Below, piece after piece: positions 16,201 through 24,320 of a DNA stretch of 50,634 nt; the first letter of the stretch is position 1, and each line of letters opens with the position of its first letter. Source of the stretch: a virus; IMG/VR virus record IMGVR_UViG_3300018481_000029, positions 1 through 50,634 of that record; one strand, written 5' to 3'. The notes below the pieces were generated by a model. That model was not told where the DNA came from and searched no databases. It saw only the letters and a program-made list of their open reading frames with translations. The translations under genes and the position numbers were made by a program.

Positions 16201-19200
16201 CTGTTCCCCCTTTGGATATTGGGAGCACGCCCGTCAGGTCTCCTGCTGCAATCCCCGACCAAAAGGGCAGATCTCCCGTTGCTTTCAGGTAGACCGGAGC
16301 GGGTACTGTCCCAAGAATCCCAAGGGGCACAAGGTAGTGGCTGTCACCCTTGAAGTAGAGTGCTCCCCGGCTCCCTATAGCGAGCACTGTCCCGTCCGTC
16401 TGCACTCTGAAGTAATTCGCCCCCGCAATAAGCCCTGCTGTTCCAATCTGCTGTACTTCAACTCTTGGCCCGATACCCGACTCACCGCAGGCGATCTCCA
16501 TCACCCCGTTACCCGCTGACCCGAACCCACGGATGAATCCGTAGATCGTAGCTCCGGCGTCTCCACGGAAGGTGATGTAGGCAGGGGCCTCATTGAGGAT
16601 GACTTGATTGTTGACGTTCACAAAGCCGGTCAGCCACACATTGTTAGTGTCTACTGCCGAGCCTGTGATCCCACCAAACGTTCCGTCTGTCTTGTGGAAT
16701 TGAATCTGAGTCGGGGTCCCCCCGGGCGAAGTTACTGTGCCTGCCGGGAGCACTGCCCAATGGGGGTTGGTGCCATCAGACCTGAGGTACGTATTCGCCG
16801 CCCCAATACTGAGCGGATCGTAGAAGAGGTCTGACCCTCCGTGGGAGTTGTGGAAGCGGAGCGACCCCTGCGCCCCTCCCGAGAGACGGAGCCCTCCCGG
16901 CTGCAGTTGGAAAAACTGCCCGTCGAAGTCAAGTCCGGTGGCAGCTTCCCCTACGTACACCCGGTTGAACTGTGTCAGACCGAAGTCAGCAACATACCCA
17001 GCGCCTGAGTTGATGCAGCGGAGCACTGCCACATTCTCGTCAGGCAGGTGCCCGGCTACCTGAAACCAAACACTTCCCACATACTCCCCGGTCCCCGGGA
17101 CTGTGTTCCGCTGAAAATCTATCCGGTGGCTGACTGTATCCTCGAATGCCAATTCCCCTGCGAGCTTGATGTTTGCCCCTGAGACTTCGGAGTTGAGTAC
17201 CCGCTTGAAGGTATTGGCGTCCCACCGTGACTGCAGTTCGTGGAAGTCCCCTTCCGGGAGGGCTCCAGTCGAGGGGGCGGCCCAGTATGGGTGCAGGTAA
17301 TCTCCGAAGGTCGGGTGCGTGCTCTCAGTTACAGTCAACACCTGCCCTTCGAGCCCTATTGGCAGGTCCCACAGGTAGCCAACTGAAGGCGAAACCGGAG
17401 GGCCTCCCGGAGCCTTGTACATCATTGAGCCTGTGAGCCCGTAGGAGGTCACAAGGCCGTCTGACTGCACTCGCCACTCACCCGCTCCCGCTATCAGTCC
17501 AGCACTGCTTGTGATTGCGTTGTGGGTCACCCGGATATACGCCTGATCGTAGGGCCCGGCCCCGAGTTGGACAATGTGTCCAACCGGCAGATCAAGCTGG
17601 GCTCGCAGGTAGCCGCTCGTGGGCCAGTCTGTTCCGTCATACCCCTGAAAGAGGATTTCACCTATGAAATCGCCGTCTCCGATAGCTTCCGGCAGTCCGT
17701 GAGTTCCTCGCCCCTTCCGGATGAAGATGAGCGGCTCCCCGGCAATCCCGAACTTGGCGAGCAGAATGGCCGGGTCTGTGCCAATGGCAGAGATCCTGAC
17801 GTGCTGATCCGTACTCGCCACGTTGTGGAAGGCGAGTTCTCCCCCGAGGACGATATTCGCCCCTGTGACTATGGAGCTTGTTACCCCTCCGAAGGTGGTT
17901 GCATTCTGCCGGTACTGCAGGGACCAGTCCGGGATGCCCGGGGCCCCTCCTCCTGCTCCCCCTGCCGGGGACATCCACTTTGGGAGGTACACACCGGTCG
18001 AGGGCCCGGTCTCGACTACTGTCAGTACCTTCCCGTTGTCGAGTGCCGGGTTAATGTCAAGCGGCGTGTAGTAGCGAATGAAGTCAGGCCCGGGGCCCGG
18101 CTCGGACTGATACCATATCGAGCCCGTGGCTCCGCCTGAGATGACGTGACCGAAGGTCTGAACCTGAAAGTACTTCGAGCCCGTTACGAGCGTGACCGCC
18201 CCGAGGGTCCCTGCCTCATTCTCGGAAATCTCTACGCGAGCCTCTTCTCCAAAACCCGGCTCTCCCGAGCCGAGGGAGACAATCCCCCCGCCGTTCCACT
18301 TGGTATCAAGGTAACCGGCAGTCTTGAACGCCCCTCCTGACCGGGCACGGAAATCCACCCTGCCTACCCAGTCCCCGGGTGCTATATCTACAGGCGCTCC
18401 GGCGATCCCATATGCCTTCTCAAAGCGGAGGAAGATCGGGCCGTGGTCATCGGTCAGATACTGACCAAGATAGATCGACGGCTTGGAGGCAGTACACTGC
18501 ATCACGATCCGGCTCGAAGTGTCCGGAGGCGGCAATGTAATCGAGACTGCACCGGCGAAGGAGACGTGCTGATCCGAGGTGATCGAGTAACTCACCCGCT
18601 TGAAAGTCGTCGGCCCTGCTCGCGCCTGTACCTCGGTGCCTATTCCATCCGGCAGAGCCCCTCCACCGCCTCCACCTCCGCCGCCGCCCGAAGATCCGGT
18701 ACTGATTTGAACAGTAACCACCTCGTCGTTGGCGATTACCCCTGCGGAGTCAAGGTAGGTGACAGGAATGGTCCGGTAGGTTCCTGCGTCTACTACAGCG
18801 CCGGAGACCTCGTAGCGAGCCCACTTCGTGCCGTCATCCTTGTCCTGAACGTAGATGACTGCTCCCGGCACAAGCTGATCGAGGGCTGGTACTGCGTCCC
18901 CGCTCTGACTCGTTTCGCTGATCGAGAGTTCTGTAACGAGGGTCGGGTCGGCGTTGTTCGCCTGAATGTAGCCGCTTGCCGGGGCTCCTGAGGTCGCAGT
19001 GGACCACTTCCAATCGTCCGACACCACATCCTGAGTCAGAGTCGGGAAGAGCCAAACTGTCACCCCGTCCGTGAAGACTGCGCCGGTATCTCCCGAGGCG
19101 ATGATCGGCCCGACTGTGCCTGCAACCCCGGCAATGAACTTCAGGTTCTTCGGGGTGTTGTTCCGGACGATCCACCACGCCCCGGAGAGCGAGGGTAGCT

Positions 19201-19459
19201 GGATCGTTCGCTGAGCAGTCAGTTCTCCGGCGAACATCAGAGTCCGCTTCCCGTACTCCGGCGCTGGGACGATGTAGTCCGCGTCCGGAATGGGAATCTC
19301 CCGGATACCTTCCTGCTTGAAAGTCGGTCCCCATACCTGTCGGCGCTGCTGCCGCTCATCAATCAGGGAGTCGAGTTTGGGTTTGATTGCCCGGTAAAGC
19401 AGGTCTACGACATTGGGGTCAATGTCTGAAGAGGACGGGTATTTGAATCCGCCGGGCAT
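13292..19459 (-). CDS. Giant repeat-containing tail fibre or appendage protein (2055 aa)
   Basis: After a 270-residue N-terminal part and a polyglycine hinge (SGGGGGGGGGG, near residue 257), seven degenerate modules begin near residues 273, 511, 738, 918, 1146, 1361 and 1605. Each opens with a motif like LQYRQNATTFGGVTSSIV and ends with one like FQVQTGG...GSIWYQS. Between modules lie short linkers of the GGTGTG/ARGGTNLSS type found in phage fibres (about residues 1083 and 1795). The C-terminal 200 residues differ and may hold the receptor-binding or trimerisation end. It is probably a long homotrimeric fibre that touches the host surface. The ATG follows the nozzle stop by three bases. Confidence 0.85.
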   Translation of the reverse strand: MPGGFKYPSSSDIDPNVVDLLYRAIKPKLDSLIDERQQRRQVWGPTFKQEGIREIPIPDADYIVPAPEYGKRTLMFAGELTAQRTIQLPSLSGAWWIVRNNTPKNLKFIAGVAGTVGPIIASGDTGAVFTDGVTVWLFPTLTQDVVSDDWKWSTATSGAPASGYIQANNADPTLVTELSISETSQSGDAVPALDQLVPGAVIYVQDKDDGTKWARYEVSGAVVDAGTYRTIPVTYLDSAGVIANDEVVTVQISTGSSGGGGGGGGGGALPDGIGTEVQARAGPTTFKRVSYSITSDQHVSFAGAVSITLPPPDTSSRIVMQCTASKPSIYLGQYLTDDHGPIFLRFEKAYGIAGAPVDIAPGDWVGRVDFRARSGGAFKTAGYLDTKWNGGGIVSLGSGEPGFGEEARVEISENEAGTLGAVTLVTGSKYFQVQTFGHVISGGATGSIWYQSEPGPGPDFIRYYTPLDINPALDNGKVLTVVETGPSTGVYLPKWMSPAGGAGGGAPGIPDWSLQYRQNATTFGGVTSSIVTGANIVLGGELAFHNVASTDQHVRISAIGTDPAILLAKFGIAGEPLIFIRKGRGTHGLPEAIGDGDFIGEILFQGYDGTDWPTSGYLRAQLDLPVGHIVQLGAGPYDQAYIRVTHNAITSSAGLIAGAGEWRVQSDGLVTSYGLTGSMMYKAPGGPPVSPSVGYLWDLPIGLEGQVLTVTESTHPTFGDYLHPYWAAPSTGALPEGDFHELQSRWDANTFKRVLNSEVSGANIKLAGELAFEDTVSHRIDFQRNTVPGTGEYVGSVWFQVAGHLPDENVAVLRCINSGAGYVADFGLTQFNRVYVGEAATGLDFDGQFFQLQPGGLRLSGGAQGSLRFHNSHGGSDLFYDPLSIGAANTYLRSDGTNPHWAVLPAGTVTSPGGTPTQIQFHKTDGTFGGITGSAVDTNNVWLTGFVNVNNQVILNEAPAYITFRGDAGATIYGFIRGFGSAGNGVMEIACGESGIGPRVEVQQIGTAGLIAGANYFRVQTDGTVLAIGSRGALYFKGDSHYLVPLGILGTVPAPVYLKATGDLPFWSGIAAGDLTGVLPISKGGTGTGTAPGQGYLLIGKADGSYVPAILSEDTGILITEGDGTITIKCTITPGSGTTPPGGASPQLQFNNGGVFGGVPGSYVADDNITLTGNLTFIHEDNLPIYINFHRWGANLTHLDGEVALLNFYGLRSGSQVLTGFLRSYWDDYFGAAPSPIIEIGHSGTVAVRCSQGGAGLIANAHYVIATSSGVRISVGAAQGSMFYQSIVSGAYYVTALALDTGTPYKWLRAGGSAPSWQTITAGNANIIINEVAGGITISGVGGTGSTTPEGHPGTPPFGGNLQYNNGGVFGGLINSGVDVPAGGGMFLGGYFQLKAGDYAAAGWATELDQNFSIAATSFSATRFTMRCLRNDPPLPQYILFERSRGNNAARTTLTNADGIVGVLKFVGWIGAPAVSTQLGFLQVHYETGFGGVVTLAPRDSANVRLTMQDNYAVNGTASATLITAANFFQVQAGGFRISIGTVGAIYYQSHSGSETALTYLNSSTGSNGYVLTLIPGFGTELGSLVPRWQAPAGGPGGGTPAGSLTEIQYRVSGSAFGAIANSAVTTGGLVTLGEQSATLNNAVLTLQSAVAGNGNLTNGHSVGRILFQGQLSGMQDFGVLEGLYNTTPLRTLRLGQGLSGSAYRVIALRDNGEIYLEVSNGSQVSNLKLTATGVTLTPGTGAAANFGTYVRDGSGNIVTVGPGGVGTYLRSSTTSAVPSWQALSFGDFTSGTLPVARGGTNLSSTPSNGAILIGNGTGYSLNQLVGAGGITISYPSAGNITITQTSGSVSAPLTLTLTALTNNPAFTIDHTQSGSGTITDVYGERFYFRHAHSGAVSGAGGRKGVSMIWDHTNSGSGTVSTDGDILLQLFAQNTGSLTLSSYKLTALTIDAYLPANYGTFTGIRIKGINATVRRAIMVDNGGGDVVINSGASLATNAKHGFLYIPAMDNPPNNSGDSITSVVPLGTCALVMCKSNNALYANYGTGWMKVFFGGY

Positions 19460-19462
19460 ACA

Positions 19463-21700
19463 TTAGTGTCTCGGGAGGTGCGTAAAGCCTTCGATTATGA
19501 TCTCGTCCACCCTGTCCGGAATTGGTCCGGCAGTAAAGATGGACCCGAACCGGACCGCATAGAGCCGCTTCCGGGCGATGTTGATCTTATGGTACTTGCT
19601 CACCTTGACTGCAGAGGTGGGCTTGGTCATTGAGATTGCGCCGGATTGAGAGAGGCTCGCAGCCGAAGCGTTCGAGTAGAGCACGGCATTATTTATATCT
19701 ACCTGCTCATCGGCCTGAGCAGCCCATAGCGAGGCTGTCGCGTTGTTCGTCACGAAGTATGTGGCCGCCATCCCCCGGAGTGACTTGTCAAGGCCCTCGG
19801 CTCCCTGATCTATGTAGGGCGTCAGGACGTACCACTCAACGGAGCCCGTCCCGAGCCCCCACACCCATATCTTGTCGGCCTGCGGTCCCGGCTCGTCAAT
19901 GTTCGCGTTGGTCATAAAGTGCAGACGTCCGGCAAGCGTGCAGCAGGAAGTGATATGCATATCCTCCGTTACGCTCCGGACATCAATCGGGGTGGACCAC
20001 ACTCCGAGTTTGGTGTGGTAGGCGAGCGCCACCGACTCCCATTTGCTCGTGGTTGGGTTGAAGTAGTCATTGGCGTGGAAGTAAACGACACTCTGAGAGG
20101 CCGGATCATAGCCTATGCAGACCCGCTCAGCTTCCCAGTCCTGCATATCCGTCGCCACTATAGCGGCGAAGGCTTTGTCCTCTGTCCCTGCCTCCCCCTC
20201 AGTTGAGAACCTTACCGGCCCGTTGCGGGTGAACCCGTAGAGCGTGCCTTCCACGTAGAGCAGGTTCCCCTGCCGGGCAAAGGCACTCTGAGAGAAGGGC
20301 CTGACCGTTACAGGCGCTTGATCGTTGCCCGTCAGCACTGCCACGTGCAGGGCATTCTTCGACATGATGTAGACCCGGCCCTCGGCCTCCACGTACCCGA
20401 CTATCGGCTCAGGCTGTCCTATTGGCACTCCTGCATTCGGAGGGAATCCTTCCGGGTTGACGTATTTGCCGGGCTGAAGGACCGGGCCTCCCGGGTACTC
20501 TCTCCCTGTGGGCGCTGAAGCCGGGCCAAACGAAGTAGGCTTCGTTCCGTAAGCTCCTATCAGGAGGGGTATCCCGCCAAAGATCGAGAGGAAGCTCGCC
20601 CTCGGCGGAGGGTCATTGTCAAAGGTGGCCAGCGTTCTCCCGGCGATCTCATAGTCCCGGTACTCAAAGTCTATGATCCGGCCTGCTGCCGCTACGTCCA
20701 CTTCGGAGATCTCCGTGATCTGATACCACGGACCTGTGACACCTTCGGACACTGAGAAGAGTGAACCAAACACCTGCCAGCTTGTCTGCCTGAGGTTGCC
20801 GGGACCAAAGTTGTCTGCCGGAGGGAAGGTAAGCTGCATCTTCCTGCCCTCGACTGTAATCTCGACTTCTTTAGCTTCCGAGAGCATCCCGTGACCGCCC
20901 GTCTCCAGCCTTCCCCGGGCGATCCTCAGGGAGTAAGTGCCGGGGGGCATGTTCTTCACTCCGAGGTAGGAGGTCTCAACTAGGCTCGTGATAGCCGGAG
21001 CGGCGAACCCGACCACAAAAGCTGTGATCCCGGAACCCGGGTAGACGCCCTCTTTGGGCATAAAGCTGAGGAGTCCCGGGTTCTGTCCCTGAATCCGAAA
21101 GTCTCCAACCGTCAACCCGCCCCCGTACTTGCCCGGCAGAACCCGCACGGCGGTGCTCCCCGGCAGGAAGAACATCGAGGCCCCGACCACAAGAAAGTGC
21201 CCTTTGGGGAGCCCTTGGATACTGCCCCCTCCCCGCATCAGAGCAAGCACTTGATTGGTGGAATGTACCGTCCACGGCACATTGAAGAGAGGGAAGTCCG
21301 AGCCCCCGCCCGGTGTCGTACTCTGAAAGGGAGGGCTGATCCGGAACTGGCAGCTTCCCCCCATAGGGTCCCCAGCCGACTCCACCGCCGTAACCACGTA
21401 GATCCGGCGATCAATATTCAGCAGGAAGCCGGGGAGAATCAGGAATTGAGACAGCGCACTGCCGGTGACGAGGGTTGAGCCCTGTGTGCAGTGAAGCGTC
21501 TGATCGCTGACAGTACTCGTCTCAGGGACGGTGTAGATGAGTTCGTGACCCGGATGGACCTCCGCGTAGACCGTTTCGGGGCCGCCCTGAAAGATGACAT
21601 TTCGCCCCCTGAATATGGTGTCGTTCGGGCCTCCGGTGTACGCCTGCGCTGGCCAGTACCCGCGATTCATCCTGAAGGTTTGTCGCCATCTTTCGGCCAT
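19463..21700 (-). CDS. Tail nozzle / tail accessory factor (P22 gp10, T7 gp12-like)
   Basis: The 745-residue protein is rich in beta strands and has the organisation of the podovirus tail nozzle: N-terminal FRMNRGYWPAQAYTGGPND, internal EIAGRTLATFDNDPPPRASF, GRVYIMSKNALHVAVLTGND, then GNLLYVEGTLYGFTRNGPVR and YDPASQSVVYFHAND propeller-like strands. T7 gp12 (794 aa) and P22 gp10 form a hexameric tube at the end of the tail. The start overlaps the preceding gene by one base. It lies between the adaptor-like genes and the fibre, as expected. Identification is by order, length and fold pattern. Confidence 0.8.
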   Translation of the reverse strand: MAERWRQTFRMNRGYWPAQAYTGGPNDTIFRGRNVIFQGGPETVYAEVHPGHELIYTVPETSTVSDQTLHCTQGSTLVTGSALSQFLILPGFLLNIDRRIYVVTAVESAGDPMGGSCQFRISPPFQSTTPGGGSDFPLFNVPWTVHSTNQVLALMRGGGSIQGLPKGHFLVVGASMFFLPGSTAVRVLPGKYGGGLTVGDFRIQGQNPGLLSFMPKEGVYPGSGITAFVVGFAAPAITSLVETSYLGVKNMPPGTYSLRIARGRLETGGHGMLSEAKEVEITVEGRKMQLTFPPADNFGPGNLRQTSWQVFGSLFSVSEGVTGPWYQITEISEVDVAAAGRIIDFEYRDYEIAGRTLATFDNDPPPRASFLSIFGGIPLLIGAYGTKPTSFGPASAPTGREYPGGPVLQPGKYVNPEGFPPNAGVPIGQPEPIVGYVEAEGRVYIMSKNALHVAVLTGNDQAPVTVRPFSQSAFARQGNLLYVEGTLYGFTRNGPVRFSTEGEAGTEDKAFAAIVATDMQDWEAERVCIGYDPASQSVVYFHANDYFNPTTSKWESVALAYHTKLGVWSTPIDVRSVTEDMHITSCCTLAGRLHFMTNANIDEPGPQADKIWVWGLGTGSVEWYVLTPYIDQGAEGLDKSLRGMAATYFVTNNATASLWAAQADEQVDINNAVLYSNASAASLSQSGAISMTKPTSAVKVSKYHKINIARKRLYAVRFGSIFTAGPIPDRVDEIIIEGFTHLPRH

Positions 21701-22293
21701 CAGTAAATATCAGCGTAGGTCAGTGTCTTGTAGTCCGAGAGTATCTTCACTCCCTCTCTGAGGAGTCTCGCAAGGACGATAATCACGTCTGCGAGTGCTT
21801 CGTCCGGAAGGCTCGCTATGTCAGCCGGGTTGAGTTCAAAGGCCCCGTCGAGTTGGATATTCCCATTCCCGTCGATTGCGCCGGTTCCTATCGAGCGCAT
21901 GTAAATCTTTGAGTCGTTCAGGCAGTAGTACCCGAACCTCGGATCAAAGTGCCACTCAAGGAAGTCGTTGAACTGATGAATCCTCGTGAGCACATTCCCA
22001 TAGCCATTGTTAGCTGTCGGGTCATCGTCCCGGACCGAACACATATCAATGAACTCGGAGAGGAACCCGGCAGGGATGTCTCCGACCCCATTAGCAAGAT
22101 CTATGTCCACATTCTTCATCAGCAGGTGAGCCTTGTGGGGATCGGACATGATCTCCCGGGTCACCTGTACAAAAGCGTGGGGAGCCAGCGCCTCGGCCTG
22201 CAGGTCAGCCTGTATGATCGCGTCCTCGCCCGACGGCACAGTAGTCCCGTAGGCGACAAAGATGGCTCGATCTATGAGTTCCTGAAGCGTCAT
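21700..22293 (-). CDS. Adaptor-like head-tail connector protein (197 aa)
   Basis: The product starts MTLQELIDRAIFVAYGTTVP and ends with a helical segment (DEALADVIIVLARLLREGVK). Size, helix-strand-helix order and position directly before the nozzle gene fit a connector or adaptor subunit. It shares its one-base junction with the nozzle and starts at the stop of the gene before. I cannot match it to a specific family. Confidence 0.6.
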   Translation of the reverse strand: MTLQELIDRAIFVAYGTTVPSGEDAIIQADLQAEALAPHAFVQVTREIMSDPHKAHLLMKNVDIDLANGVGDIPAGFLSEFIDMCSVRDDDPTANNGYGNVLTRIHQFNDFLEWHFDPRFGYYCLNDSKIYMRSIGTGAIDGNGNIQLDGAFELNPADIASLPDEALADVIIVLARLLREGVKILSDYKTLTYADIY

Positions 22294-23027
22294 TACACAA
22301 TCTGACTGCCCGTGATCGGGCTCGAAGGCTGAGCGGGATCAACCGCCTGATACCCTCCGATGATCTGAGTCAGCAACTGCTGGAAGAGTCCTGTGTAGTG
22401 CTGGGCCGTCCCCGGGTACTCATCCTCCTTCAAGAGCATTGAGAGAGCCCCGGCGATATAGGCCGGAATCACGCTCGACGGGAAGAGTAGTGCGGCATCA
22501 GCCGCCATCACATTCGTCAGCGTGTTCTCGTAGTCGTACTTGTAGTAATCGAGGCTTGCCGGAGCCGGTACGGCAGGCGTCCCCGACGTCAGCGTGTGGT
22601 AGATCCGGTTATCCGCCATCCGGTAGAAGTAGACCGGAAGAGTAAAGAAGGTCCCGGCGTTCCGGTTTCGCCTGACTATATCTTCGAGAGGCTTCTCCGT
22701 CAGGATGACCCCCGACGCGGACCTCACGTTCCCGTACCCGAGTATCCCGGGAGTCGCGGCAGGCGGCGTCCCGGCGAGCGGGTCTCCTGACATCCGGGTG
22801 ACTGTAGCCCCAAAGAGGTACTGCCGCCACGGGTGGTTGGCAGACTGGCCAACTGCCTGAGCAACTGCCGCTTCAGCATTGGCACAGGCATCCAAGATCA
22901 TCTGATAGGGGTAGGCCGCCGAGTCCGTGCTCGCAATCGGGAAGGGAACCGCCACATAGGCCGCATTGGCAGTGCCTGACTGCGCCCCGGCGATAGTGTT
23001 CATTCTCGCCGCAACCTGCCGAATCAC
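22293..23027 (-). CDS. Connector or head-completion protein (about 244 aa), start uncertain
   Basis: The body is helical with a C-terminal region (LFPSSVIPAYIAGALSMLLKE then AQHYTGLFQQLLTQIIGGY) typical of podovirus adaptor proteins. The frame is open back to a TGA near 23050, and the only standard start before the domain is GTG at 23027, with no ribosome site. The codons upstream spell IANIWSK, which looks like real protein. The upstream sequence is disturbed by the HNH insertion, so the native start may have been altered, or a rare ATT start is used. Confidence 0.65.
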   Translation of the reverse strand: MIRQVAARMNTIAGAQSGTANAAYVAVPFPIASTDSAAYPYQMILDACANAEAAVAQAVGQSANHPWRQYLFGATVTRMSGDPLAGTPPAATPGILGYGNVRSASGVILTEKPLEDIVRRNRNAGTFFTLPVYFYRMADNRIYHTLTSGTPAVPAPASLDYYKYDYENTLTNVMAADAALLFPSSVIPAYIAGALSMLLKEDEYPGTAQHYTGLFQQLLTQIIGGYQAVDPAQPSSPITGSQIV

Positions 23028-23044
23028 TTTGGACCAAATGTTGG

Positions 23045-23110
23045 CTATGCGTCACCCCACAATACTCGGGCTCTCATTTGCCCTCTTCCTGAGTGATTTC
23101 TGTTATACTG
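23045..23110 (-). pseudogene. Orphan 3' end of an adaptor gene, left behind by HNH insertion
   Basis: Reading leftward into the stop at 23045-23047, the sequence encodes QYNRNHSGRGQMRARVLWGDA. The intact adaptor gene at 23634-24320 ends RYKNNQKSEQMRSRVLWGNDG. The shared QMRxRVLWG ending and flanking Tyr and Asn show the same C terminus is present twice, on both sides of the HNH gene. The simplest reading is that the HNH gene came in with a replacement 3' end and left the old one stranded. Confidence 0.75.
23102..23109 (+). promoter_or_regulatory. Extended -10 promoter for the plus-strand HNH gene
   Basis: TGTTATACT gives a TG-N extended -10 element with TATACT at 23104-23109. The expected start point, seven bases on, is the A of the ATG at 23116, so the mRNA would have no leader. 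The sequence upstream (TTGCCC) is a weak -35 at too long a distance. Confidence 0.45.
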
Positions 23111-23115
23111 GCTGT

Positions 23116-23637
23116 ATGTACACACCCAAACCACCACTACCTCTCGAACTCATTGATCCAAACGAAGAGTTTTGCCCTATCCCACTGATTGAATGGGAGG
23201 GGTTTAGTGTATCGAATTTCGGACGAGTTAAGCGGGACACTCCCTGCCACCGTACTAGAGTCAATAAGATCATCAAGGCGACCGTAAACAGGCGAAGTGG
23301 CCACCATCGAGTACATCTGTCCCGTGGGTGCGCCGAGGGCTCCCACAGACTTGTTATGTTGGCCTTCCACGGCCCCTGTCCTGAGGGTATGGAGGTCAAC
23401 CACATCGACTGCAATCCCGCTAATAACCATATCAGCAACCTAGAGTACGTGACCGCCTCTCAGAATCAGCGCCACTCGGCCCAAGCGGGGCGGCTGGCTC
23501 GCAAACTGACAGAAGAAGCCGTTCGCGCTATCCGCGCAGACAGGCGCACGGACCGACAAATAGCTGCCGCCTACGGCTTGGGTAAAACGACTGTGTATAA
23601 CATTCGTGCTCATAAACGCTGGGCTTGGCTTGATTAA
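23116..23637 (+). CDS. NUMOD4/HNH homing endonuclease, antisense to the late block
   Basis: This 173-residue protein has IPLIEWEGFSVSNFGRVK (NUMOD4 motif), an HNH core VMLAFHGPCPEGMEVNHIDC then NPANNHISNLEYVTASQNQ, and a C-terminal helix-turn-helix (AVRAIRADRRTDRQIAAAYG then KTTVYNIRAHK) for DNA recognition. It is the only plus-strand gene within the late block. Its end overlaps the adaptor gene's stop by four bases. The ATG at 23116 is chosen since the upstream extension would be encoded by the stranded adaptor remnant. It is a free-standing mobile gene, not an intron product, as the adaptor reading frame is intact. Confidence 0.9.
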   Translation: MYTPKPPLPLELIDPNEEFCPIPLIEWEGFSVSNFGRVKRDTPCHRTRVNKIIKATVNRRSGHHRVHLSRGCAEGSHRLVMLAFHGPCPEGMEVNHIDCNPANNHISNLEYVTASQNQRHSAQAGRLARKLTEEAVRAIRADRRTDRQIAAAYGLGKTTVYNIRAHKRWAWLD

Positions 23638-24320
23638 CCGTCATTTCCCCACAACACTCTACTCCGCATCTGCTCGCTCTTCTGATTGTTCTTGTACCGC
23701 CCGAAGGAGTCTTCGTACCCCTGCAGGGAGTACTGCAGAGCCTGCTGGAGCCCGGCCATCTTGACCTGCCAAAACTCCTTCTCGAAGTCGTACCACCGGC
23801 AGTACGGCAGGCACGCTACTGCCGTCCGGTGGATAATCAGGTGGTGGTGCTCGGGCATTGTCAGTTCGTCCGTCAGGGAGACGAAAGGTATCGGCCCACC
23901 CTTGTACCAAATTGTGTAGCTTTTGGCCTGAGAGGGCTCAGGAACGATCCTGCAGAATGATCCGTGTGAGAGTGCCCCTTTCCCGTAAAAAGCGATTGTA
24001 GGGGTCGAGTGTGGAAAATCGAAGTTCTCGATATTCGAGATCTGCACCTCTTCCTCGACTCCCTGAGGCTCCGTCGTCTTCGAGAGGACGAGCATTGGCT
24101 TGCCCCAGTTCTGAGCCATCACCTGATACTCGCTGACTCCCGGAACAGTATCGAGTTGCCACGTCTGAATGTTCCACGGAGCGCCCGTGAGTTGTAGCTC
24201 ATTGTGGTACTGCTGCAGGTTGGAAGACAGATTTATCATGATCTGCCGCTTGCTCGGATGTTCCGTGTTCGGCTCATCGAGCAGTACCTTGATCTGAGCT
24301 ATCATCTCCTCTACGGTCAT
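23634..24320 (-). CDS. Head-tail adaptor protein (228 aa), C terminus duplicated
   Basis: The product begins MTVEEMIAQIKVLLDEPNTE and has a beta-rich middle (WQLDTVPGVSEYQVMAQNWG, then SKTTEPQGVEEEVQISNIEN), a YTIWYKGG strand, and a helical end LTMPEHHHLIIHRTAVACLP. This is the layout of P22 gp4- or T7 gp11-like adaptors that dock on the portal. The last residues, MRSRVLWGNDG, recur beyond the neighbouring HNH gene. The start overlaps the preceding gene's stop by one base. Confidence 0.65.
   Translation of the reverse strand: MTVEEMIAQIKVLLDEPNTEHPSKRQIMINLSSNLQQYHNELQLTGAPWNIQTWQLDTVPGVSEYQVMAQNWGKPMLVLSKTTEPQGVEEEVQISNIENFDFPHSTPTIAFYGKGALSHGSFCRIVPEPSQAKSYTIWYKGGPIPFVSLTDELTMPEHHHLIIHRTAVACLPYCRWYDFEKEFWQVKMAGLQQALQYSLQGYEDSFGRYKNNQKSEQMRSRVLWGNDG

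Noticed and set aside
17522-18139. Plus-strand open frame of 205 codons
   Set aside because: It is antisense to the giant fibre gene; no supporting signal.
23116-23637. HNH gene as part of a group I intron or intein
   Set aside because: The adaptor frame is intact and the HNH gene is antisense to it, with no intron structure or intein splice motifs visible.
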